NCBI GenBank assembly: GCA_003586115.2
Contig: QVOM02000112.1
Span: forward strand, 45,004,178-45,068,177
Length of the DNA: 64,000 bases
Reading direction: 5' to 3'
Source of the DNA: Salvator merianae
Taxonomy: Eukaryota > Chordata > Lepidosauria > Squamata > Teiidae
In this document: one piece after another, positions 56,243 through 64,000 of the stretch
Layout: each line of letters opens with the position of its first letter
How positions within the stretch are numbered: position 1 is the first letter of the stretch
Program-made: the position numbers and the translations under genes
The notes under the pieces: generated by a model
Databases searched by the model: none
What the model was told of the DNA's origin: nothing
Seen by the model: the letters and a program-made list of their open reading frames with translations, nothing else

Positions 56243-56957
56243 CTGTTCACATTCCTAGAGAGGCTGGGTAGGCACAGTCCTATTCCAGCACCCCAGGTGT
56301 GAATGGTCCCATCTATCCCCACTGTTGTCTGGCCAGGAATTGTCAATTCCCATTAGGTAAGTGTGAACTGGATCTCAGTGTATTCAGGTGTTCATACCAT
56401 GGGAAATAAAGTAGTACAGAAACAATTATTGTTGTCGGTTTGCAAAGTGAGTTCTATCAGGATCAACAAAGGATAATATAGTTTCTTTTATTATTATATA
56501 CAAACAAAATAAGAGATGTACAAAATAAACACACTATAATAACAAACAAATAAAAATGTAACCTAATAGAGCATCAGTGTCCACCCACTAAACATTAAAA
56601 TTATAAGATAATTCTTAATATCCATGTATTATCCCCCGTATAATTCTTTATACAATAATCTTAACCAGCAATCTGGAATATGACACTTTATCCTCATGTT
56701 CCTGTAGAGCTTGCCATGTTTTTAAGAGGTTGAATGCTTTAGCATTGTCTTTATACATTGGAATTTGGTATGCAATTATATCATTGATGGCAATATTCCA
56801 TTATACCAGTTTCCCACTGTCAAATCACAAAGGTGTTTCCTGTTCTGCGATTAAGTCTGCATCCAGATTTTGCTTACTTATTTCACTACATTTGGATATT
56901 CTGAAATAAAGCATGAATATTCTGGCATATCCAAATATAGCAGAATAAACATGCTAG
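56243..56957. other. Non-coding, possible LINE 3' end
   Basis: 56,243-56,376 ends in 'aggtaagtgtgaactggatc', a Harbinger-like right end without a defined left end. 56,430-56,850 is AT-rich with runs such as 'tttcttttattattatatac' and may be an L1 3' end on the minus strand; evidence is weak. Confidence 0.35.
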
Positions 56958-57282
56958 TGCCAGTTTTGCACTTTCCACATTAGAATGGGTTAATTATCTG
57001 CACTGCGGGGCCCTATACTTGAATACGAGAAGGATACCAGCATTCACACTGCAAGTGCTGGTATTCTGCTCTCAATGTTCAACATAACAGTGGTCATGAA
57101 GCATCCAGCCACTGCCTTGGTGACTGGCAGGCCATGAAGTGTGCAGGCGCACGCAGATATGATTGCAAGATAGCTGTTCCCGGTCAAACTGCAGAGCACA
57201 AATTAGTGTTCCACAGCTAGCCATGATCAGGAGAAGTGGTAGGCTGCTCTCCGTCACATGAGCCTCTGTAAATTGCAGAGAC

Positions 57283-58011
57283 TAGGGGTGTGCACGAAGT
57301 TTCGTGCCACTCGGATTTTCGACGAATTTCGTGATTTGGTTCCCTTCGCATCGAATGCGAAGGGAAACAAAGATCACGAAATGCGAATTGCGAAGGTCCC
57401 TCAACTTTCGATGCATTTCGGGACCTTCGCAATTTGCCTCTGTCTCATCCCCCTAGGCTGTCAGCGCGCGTGCTGACAGTCTAGGGGAAATGAGAGACAG
57501 CGAGCGGGAGAGGAGGGCGATCAGTGAAAGGAGGGGTTTCCCTTCCTTTCCCTTATTCACCGTCCTCTGCCGTCGCCGCCTGACTCAGCCGGCGGGAGAG
57601 GAGGGCGATCAGTGAAAGGAGGGGTTTCCCTTCCTTTCCCTTATTCACCGTCCTCTGCCGTCGCCGCCTGACTCAGCCGGCGGGAGAGGAGGGCGATCAG
57701 TGAAAGGAAGGGTTTTCCCTCCTCTCCCGCTCGCTGTCTCTCATTCCCCCTAGTCTGTCAGTCCCACGCGCACACTGACAGACTGGGGGGGGGGGAAATG
57801 AGAGAGAGGCGAGCGCCGTCGGAAACAGAGAAATCAAGGCGAAGGATCTTTTCTTCGCCTTGATTCCTCTGCTTCAGGTCGGGGCGAAAATCTTCGCCGC
57901 GAACACGAAGGGCTTCATTTTCGCACATATTTTTTTCGTGCGAAAACGAAGCCCCGTAGCTTCGCAGGAATGCGAAGCGAAAGGGGAAAAGTGCCTTCGT
58001 GCACACCCCTA
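57283..58011 (-). mobile_element. hAT-like element, 729 bp
   Basis: The ends are TAGGGGTGTGCACGAA and TTCGTGCACACCCCTA, and GCAGAGAC flanks both sides exactly (57,275-57,282 and 58,012-58,019). Read on the minus strand, its first 250 bp match 50,990 and 63,777. It contains an 88-bp tandem repeat and hairpins of the type 'ctgtcagcgcgcgtgctgacag' (57,458-57,479). CpG-rich, no transposase. Confidence 0.9.
57505..57740. repeat. 88-bp tandem repeat in hAT-like element
   Basis: 'cgggagaggagggcgatcag' begins at 57,505, 57,593 and 57,681, exactly 88 bases apart. The first two units are nearly identical. Confidence 0.9.
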
Positions 58012-58139
58012 GCAGAGACACTTTGCTAGTGAGCGTCCCTGACGTTTGCTATCTCAAAGTGCAAAAAGACCCAAAGTCTGGATGCAGCCATAGTTAGCTT
58101 ACCTGCCATTGCCATTAGTTTCAAGACTATTGAAACTAA

Positions 58140-58641
58140 GGGCCTGTAGAACATTGTAAATAGCAGGGTTTGTCCAGGCCAGAATTGGGTATGGTGAGGA
58201 GTATTTGCACTTCTCAGCACTGGAATGCTTCATGAGCCAACCAGCTGGGGAAGCAGTGTAAATGGGACTGCAATAGTTAGATAGCTTTGTCCAGACCCAG
58301 AGGAGCTGTATCCGAACATGTGTCTGGAACGGCCACGAGGCTCTGGTCCCAAAAGTCTGAACCTAGGTTTGAACTGTCTGACGGCACCTGCGTGACCATG
58401 CAGTCTCTGCCCCATTGCCATTCCACACCTGGAAGTGGTGCGAATACACCACTCCCAATCCTCACCTGTTCGCACTACTTGGCTTGGAGACTGCAATTTT
58501 CTTGACCATAGCTGGTAGGCTTCAAATGAGCATGAGGTGGGTTTCAGTGAGTTTTCAGTCAGCTGGGGCTGTTTGCAGGTGTGAATGCTCCATTCCAGTG
58601 AGTGACCTGGGACGTTCCACTCACTAAGTGCGAACAGGCCC
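58140..58641 (+). mobile_element. Harbinger-like MITE family H2, copy 3
   Basis: It begins GGGCCTGTAGAACATTG and ends TAAGTGCGAACAGGCCC. The flanks TAA and (C)TAG nearly match. It is parallel to 13,054-13,562 along its length ('cagcactgg', 'cccagaggagctgt', 'ctcactaagtg'). The frame 58,709-58,230 (minus) is chance. Confidence 0.65.
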
Positions 58642-58694
58642 CTAGTCTTACAGGAGGGATCACTATCACATAAAAGCAAACAAAAATCAGATTC

Positions 58695-58890
58695 AAAAAA
58701 TTTATCCAATCTCCAAGATCCTACATGCCTCCTTTTCTACTTCCTTCCAGAATGTGAAGACCTTTGAGCTTTCCCACCCAAAATGAAAGTATGTGCCCTT
58801 AATTTGATGCCTTCTCCAGCCAAATAGAGATAGGCTAGAATTTATATGAGCAATTTTCGCAGGTATCATATACTATCTATGTATTGACTT
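58695..58890 (-). mobile_element. L1 LINE fragment, ORF2 C-terminal
   Basis: The minus strand reads 'PAKIAHINSSLSLFGWRR', then 'GTYFHFGWESSKVFTFWKEV', then a stop. This resembles the L1 ORF2 segment around the CWRC-like and 'HMWW...FW' motifs near the C-terminal end, here with the cysteines changed. No 3' UTR or target duplication was found. Confidence 0.6.
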
Positions 58891-61800
58891 GAGGTGGGTT
58901 TCAGTAAGTTGGATCATGCCTATCCATGCAGTAGATTGAGATCAAATTCTGGGCCATACTCCCCTAGAGAGAGGCAGACGCAAGCTTGTCTTGCAACGTT
59001 ATTAGTCCCAATGGGGGGGATGGGTTACTTGCTTCAAGTACCATCCTTTTATACTTTATTAGGCCGTTCAAGCTCTTTTTGAATGTCATGAGTTGGTTTA
59101 GATAAACTTTTCTAGACATAGAACCTTTCCACATGGGACATTGTCCCATGATATGAAGGAGTAAAGAGTCCTTTCTTTTGCACATTAGTATAGATTATGG
59201 GAGACTCCACACAGGATGGAACATTTAGACCAGGCTAGGGAGTCTCAAATCAGACCCTGTCCTGGGATTGAAGAGGTAAATGCAAATCTGCCCGTACTTA
59301 ATGTCTTCTGATAAAAGGTTCTGGTAGTGACCCAGCAACAGTTTATCCATATCCTCAAACCGGATATTAGGCCACAAGTCACCATATGAATAAATAAGTC
59401 TTTCAGGGTATAGATCATTATTTCATGGAGAATTGCCCCTCAGTTAGTAAGGAGAACAAGGGCTGAAATATCTGAATGGGAGACATTGATAATATGGCCA
59501 GTAAGAGTTTTCCCCACCAATCTTTCCATACTGAATAGGCCCAGTTCAATAGTTACCAATACCTTTGATGGGACCCTTCAAGTCTGATGTGGTTCAGGCA
59601 GCTTTGTGTGTGCGTGTCTGAGTGGAATTCTGGTCCCTGGGCTGCTGCGAATACATCTCAATGGCAAGTCTCATGTGCTATTGCCCTTCACTAGTGAAAC
59701 TGACTCTAACTAACTGACTGGTAAAACACAAGCCCTGCCATTAAATAGAACTCAAATGTCAGTCTAGAACCTAAGGCAGCTTCCATATGCTCCTTTAGGA
59801 CCACACCACTTACCTCTGGGGAATGCCACATCCATTTGCCAGTGTGGGTGCCAGCAGTTTGACCACTGTGCAGGGATCTCTGGCTCTTCTAAAGTCCCAA
59901 CCATGTCTGCTTGCTTTCCTTACTGACCTGATTTCCCCCTTGTTGGTGATCAATCAGAATGCTGATGGCCAAAGCCTGAGAACCTAGATGTTCTGACTAC
60001 TAGTTCATGGAGTAAGGAGGCATCAGAAAGGAGACTGGCTTGGAATTCAAATATGCCTGAATGCTTGCAACCACCTTTCGTATTCTGTTATCACAAATAA
60101 AATGAAGAACATGATACTGTACTTATTCGTCTGTTTCCTGACTCCTAGACCCAGGTTCTAAAGGTGGTGATTCTGACAGCAGGTCCTGAGAGGCATGACC
60201 TCCCAGGTAACACTCTGGCTGCATGATGCTGGAGGCTGGTCCATTTCTAGAATCAAAATGGTACCAGGGAATGCACCAATGGGAGAGCACTTCAAAGCAT
60301 TCCCCTCATTTAGCCAGGCTTCCAGAAACAGCCCCAGAAATGGAATGTTTCTGCCTGCACAGCAAACATATCCCTCATCAGAAACTTTGGAGTCCAGAAG
60401 CAGACAGCCCCTGGTAAGCCCCACCACCTGCTGCGCTGGTTTTGGCTTGGCTTGGATTGAATGATCTGGACTAAGACTGAATATTCATTACATCGAAAGG
60501 CAAAATATGCAAGAGAACAATCAAAGCATCTAACATCCTGTAAGTACTTGGATAATGCTCTTAAAACAAAGCAGAGGGAGCTCATGCTTTGAAATATGGC
60601 TGATTCTGCATTCAGCACGTTGTAGGAACATAAAGCTTGCTTCTGACCCAAATCAAGTTTTAGAACTGGATAGTGGAGACACACCAGTAGCTTTCCTCAT
60701 GATCACTGCTGGTCCCAGCCTAAGTGAAGGTCAGGAATGAGAATTCCTCATCCTCTGAAAGTTACAAACCAGGAGATTACTGTAGCGCACTGCAAGGGAC
60801 ACATTTCTGGACCCATTTCCAGAGCCTAGTGAAATGGCACTGGGGTGCATGTGCCAGTTGAGCTGGTCCAGTTGTCTGCATGGTGAATGGCTGGACCAGC
60901 CCACAACCAGGAATATTCGGGAGAGTGCATTAAAGTAGTCTCTATTAGGTTCCTGATTTTCATGCTGCAGAATGTTTCCAGGATAAAACCGTTGAGGCTA
61001 GAGGATTCTCCAGGAGGCATGGCCTCCTGAGGACCACTCTTTTGAGAGTGTCCCACATTCCCTGACAGCAGCTGGCCTAATTCATAAGGACTGTGTGGAA
61101 GCTGCCTATGATTTCTTGATATTTTCCATTCTTTCCATTCTCCCACAGAAGCATTCAAAAGTAGAAGCCTCTGGACTGAACAGTTTGAAGGAAGGTCTAA
61201 TAACCAGGAACCATCAACTTGGTAAACATCAACAAATGCCTTTCTGAAAATGCTCAAGGAGTTATTACCTTTAAAAACTGCCTTTTTTATTTGCCAAACC
61301 AATTTGTGAATTAATGCCTGAGGCACAAGTTAATGTTCTAATAAACTAGTTGTTAACTGATGTAATGATTGCTTTCTCATGCCTTATTGCTATTATAAAA
61401 CATTCTCAACAGTTTAGGAAATCAATAGTGTTTTATGGATATTTTCAGGAAGAAGTCAGTGCTTTGGGAACATTACCCTTGGCAAAACAGTTGTTTACTG
61501 ACAAATAATGTCTAGCTTTTCAATTCTCAGAGACTGAAATGTGATGTTCTACATTTTCAGTGAGGTTCTAAGTGAGGTCAAATATTGTATGCAATTGTAC
61601 AAATATAGGGATAGAGAAAGAGAGAATGGAGAGAGATAGATATTTCTGCATGGTGTCAGCTATCCTGTGCCACACTGACCTATGCACGTTAAGGGTTGTC
61701 TGCATATCAGTCAGTCAGCTTCAAAGGTTGGGAAAGAAAACTCCCAACCTTTAGCATTTCCAACCTAGCCCTTTTTGGCACCATGCCAACTTCCAGCACC

Positions 61801-61891
61801 ACTTCCGCTGGCACTTCCTTGTGTGCCACTACAAAATCTCCCCTACTGTATTCTGTACTTTTAGGCATGTTTTCCACATGCCCTTCATAGT
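58891..61891. other. Long non-coding interval
   Basis: 59,200-59,260 has 'cacacaggatggaacat', matching the 2,549 element, so a MITE remnant is present. The minus-strand stretch 59,435-59,280 is open and somewhat protein-like but not recognised. Otherwise no repeat ends or exons; the 60,826-61,326 minus frame (166 codons) has no recognisable domain. Confidence 0.35.
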
Positions 61892-61894
61892 CTA

Positions 61895-62065
61895 GGGGAC
61901 TGTTCGTACTTTAGCGCTAGTGTGCATCCAGACACTCACTAGCACAATGCATCCACACTGTGCAGAAGCCCTAGTATCCAGGAATGGCTATAGCTGCTCC
62001 TGAAAGCTAGTAGCTGTGGACAACAAAATTTTGGTCCACAGCTCTACTGGGAACAGGAACAGCCT
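61895..62065 (+). mobile_element. Harbinger-like MITE, left part only
   Basis: It begins GGGGACTGTTCGTACTTTAG after CTA. The interior 'actcactagcac' and 'agctgtggacaacaaaattt' match 26,197-26,600. It fades after about 62,065, so the right end is lost. Confidence 0.55.
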
Positions 62066-62756
62066 GCCAAGACAACCAGGTCTCATCTAAGCCAGTTTCT
62101 TCAACATCCTGCTTCTGCTGCTCATGAGAAGTTTTGGTCAAAGTCAGATTAGCTGAACCCAAATAAATTGTATAAATTATGTAGTTGTATAAATAGATGT
62201 ATAAATGAATGTAGTTTCTTGTCTGAGACATTCCCATAACGATCATTTCCTTGCCTGGAAGGACAGGAAGGAAACTAATGTTTAAAATGGTCTCCTTACT
62301 GAGTGTTGTGATTATTTGCCACTTCTAAAAGTTGTCTCAAAGCTGCCAACTACAAAAATGCAGATTTGCAGGATATGCGGTGGCACCAGTTTTAGCTTGA
62401 CAGCACTAGCTGTGTAGTGTCACAATATATCAAGCTACCCGACTTCTGAAGAATATAATGCAATCTTTTTGCTTGCAACAAATAAATGACACCTTTTGTA
62501 GTTAGCTGCAGTTGCATCAATGAGCTGAATGCATTTTTCACATACTACTAAAAGTATAGGAACAAAGCAGCCCCATACATATATACTTTCCCGCTTTGCT
62601 GTAGTCAAATACATTTTTACATGAGGAGTCAATCCAATTAAACCCAAAGACATGTAAGCAGAATCAGAGTGTGTAGTTAAAGTATATTTATAAGTGTTAC
62701 CTTGTGAACTCAGATAAATTTATATTCAAGTTAATATGTTGAGAATAGGGCTATGT
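62066..62756. other. Non-coding interval
   Basis: AT-rich; no gene or repeat ends recognised. Confidence 0.45.
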
Positions 62757-62764
62757 CTGTTGAT

Positions 62765-63589
62765 TAGACATATTCAAATTCAGTTTGGGTTTCCATGGTT
62801 CAAATCAGAATGGTTTTACCCAGTTTGAATCAAACCATACTATCTCCTGGTTGAAAGGGTCTGGTTTGATTCAAACTGAACTAGGGATATTCATTCAAAA
62901 TGGGTTGAACTATATGGTCCAGTTCAAACCACTCAAAATCAACAGCATCTGACACCTTTAACAGGGTTTTTAAAATGTAATTTAATGAGTTTGTTCTTGC
63001 TTTTTACTAAACAAAAAGTTTGTGAACTTCTTGAGATTTGATTCAAACCAGGTCAAACCTGATAGAATGCAGGCTTTCACAGTCAATTTTATTCTCATTT
63101 GTAGCAGTTTTTATGCTGTTGTGCCATGTTCCATAGTTCTGAGAACCTAAGCTTTTGGACATAGCTATGAGGTCCATCTTCAGAGGATTTGACTTCTGGA
63201 AGAGTCAAAAACAATTGATGCTATGCTGGATCATGTCATCCTTCTTATAGATGTCTTTTTTGAATCTTACCTTCTTGGCAGTTATTCTTCGATAACAAGG
63301 CATTGGTCTTTTTCTGGCCGTAATCTATAACCATTGTTTTTATAGGCATAGGTGTTAATCGTGGGTTGCTATTACTTTCCTGACCACTATTTGTTAGCAT
63401 AATCCCTGGTGATGAAACATTGCATTTATTCTTAACAGTTTCTGGTTTGTTAGTTTATGTGTCTCTTTGGGTTTGACCCAGTTGTAGATCCAACCAAACT
63501 GACTGTGGTTTAGTTCAGCTCAGTTCTATTTGATTTGACTTGAACTGAACCAAATCAAACGATGAACTTTTAGTTTGTGCACAGCTTTA
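62765..63589. mobile_element. Old hAT-like element, GGTTTG-rich
   Basis: The left end is 'tagacatattcaaattcag' and the right end 'gtttgtgcacagcttta', decayed forms of the TAGGGATGTGCAC ends. The flanks ctgttgat (62,757-62,764) and ctgttaac (63,590-63,597) agree at six of eight positions. The subterminal parts are full of 'ggtttga/tcaaacc' inverted blocks, as in 16,962-17,214. No transposase frame. Confidence 0.55.
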
Positions 63590-63776
63590 CTGTTAACTAA
63601 TTAGTATTGTATGATGTTGGCTGTAGCTTTAGGGAGCCTGCTTTTTTCCAATTTGGAATATGACAACAGCACCTATATATTGTACACATCCTTTTTCCAA
63701 CTGAAAAGCAAGCAAAGTAACTCCAGATGATAGAAAAGAAAAATAATTATTACCCTGAACCTAAATGGTTGCAATG

Positions 63777-64000
63777 TAGGGATGTGCACGGAGGCACTTT
63801 TCCCTTTTCGCTTCGCAGGACTGCGAGGCTCCTAGGCTTCGTTTTCGTGCGAAAAAATACGCACGAAAATGAAGCCCTTCGTTTTCGCGGCGAAAATCTT
63901 CGCCGCGAACGGAAGCAGATAAATCAAGGCGAAGGGAAAACCTTTGCCTTAATTTCTCTGCTTCGGATGGTGCTCGCCTCTCTCTCATCCCCCCCCCCCC
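63777..64000 (+). mobile_element. hAT-like element, left end (cut by window edge)
   Basis: It starts TAGGGATGTGCACGGAGGC and matches 50,990-51,210 closely in sequence and order, including the 'cgcggcgaa...ttcgccgcg' palindrome (63,885-63,909) and the final C run. The left flank ttgcaatg (63,769-63,776) should recur after the right end outside the window. Confidence 0.85.

Larger units (their letters stand above)
56958..58072 (+). mobile_element. Harbinger-like MITE split by hAT-like element
   Basis: The left end is near 'cagttttgcactttccac' and the right end is 'aaagtgcaaaaagaccc'. The interior blocks 'ggataccagcatt' (57,033), 'gccactgcc' and 'ccacagctagccatgatc' match 3,002-3,662 in order, showing it is the same family. 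A hAT-like element (57,283-58,011) interrupts it at 'gcagagac'. Without it the element is about 380 bp. Confidence 0.65.

Noticed and set aside
58230..58709. 159-codon frame on the minus strand
   Set aside because: Mostly inside the H2 Harbinger-like element 58,140-58,641; the two other copies do not keep it open.
60826..61326. 166-codon frame on the minus strand
   Set aside because: No known domain, no coding-like neighbours, and no splice or promoter context.

Overview
This is a stretch of animal nuclear DNA, most likely from a squamate reptile (lizard-type). The basis is the mix of repeats: L2-like and L1 LINE fragments, tRNA-derived SINEs, and very many short hAT-like and PIF/Harbinger-like DNA elements, all in AT-rich, intron-poor-looking sequence with no operons. 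The species call is inference; no database was searched. I find no intact host protein-coding gene, no rRNA or functional tRNA gene and no CRISPR array. Almost every open frame over 60 codons is chance or lies inside a transposon. The window looks like intergenic or deep intronic DNA that has been a landing ground for transposons over a long period.

Layout. 1-10 kb: old dispersed repeats, a Harbinger-like element split by a 180-bp palindromic MITE (3,002-3,662), a 5'-truncated L1 with a perfect 17-bp target duplication (5,094-5,624), a minus-strand L2-like LINE (5,668-6,752) and a large foldback (8,975-9,205). 10-17 kb: a cluster of Harbinger-like elements, including inverted copies of one family at 10,005 and 13,054 and a nested pair at 11.8-12.97 kb. 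17.7-19.0 kb: a CpG-rich hAT-like element with a perfect 8-bp target duplication and a 47-bp minisatellite. 20.6-21.45 kb: a Harbinger-like element split by a tRNA-SINE with a long GAA tail. 26-28 kb: a long hairpin, another Harbinger-like copy and a hAT-like element full of palindromes. 30-38 kb: related elements in tandem, a 96-bp perfect duplication of sequence from 26.2 kb, and a Harbinger-like element interrupted by an L2-like LINE. 38-49 kb: mostly low-repeat AT-rich DNA. 49.7-54.3 kb: the most complex nest, with an L2-like LINE (reverse transcriptase recognisable) split by a hAT-like element, next to a broken Ty3/gypsy fragment and more LINE pieces. 56-58.7 kb: a palindromic MITE, a Harbinger-like element split by a hAT-like element, and another Harbinger-like copy. 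58.7 kb to the end: an L1 fragment, quiet DNA, an old hAT-like element and the left end of a further hAT-like element cut off by the window edge.

The parts are linked by parasitism rather than by a pathway: non-autonomous DNA elements depend on transposases encoded elsewhere, and the SINE at 21 kb has a 3' tail resembling the L2-like LINE tail at 49.74 kb, so that LINE lineage may have mobilised it. Insertions inside insertions, with matching target duplications, give a relative age order. The most unusual signal is a set of CpG-rich hAT-like elements with the same ends (TAGGGATGTGCACGAA) but different interiors made of tandem palindromes.
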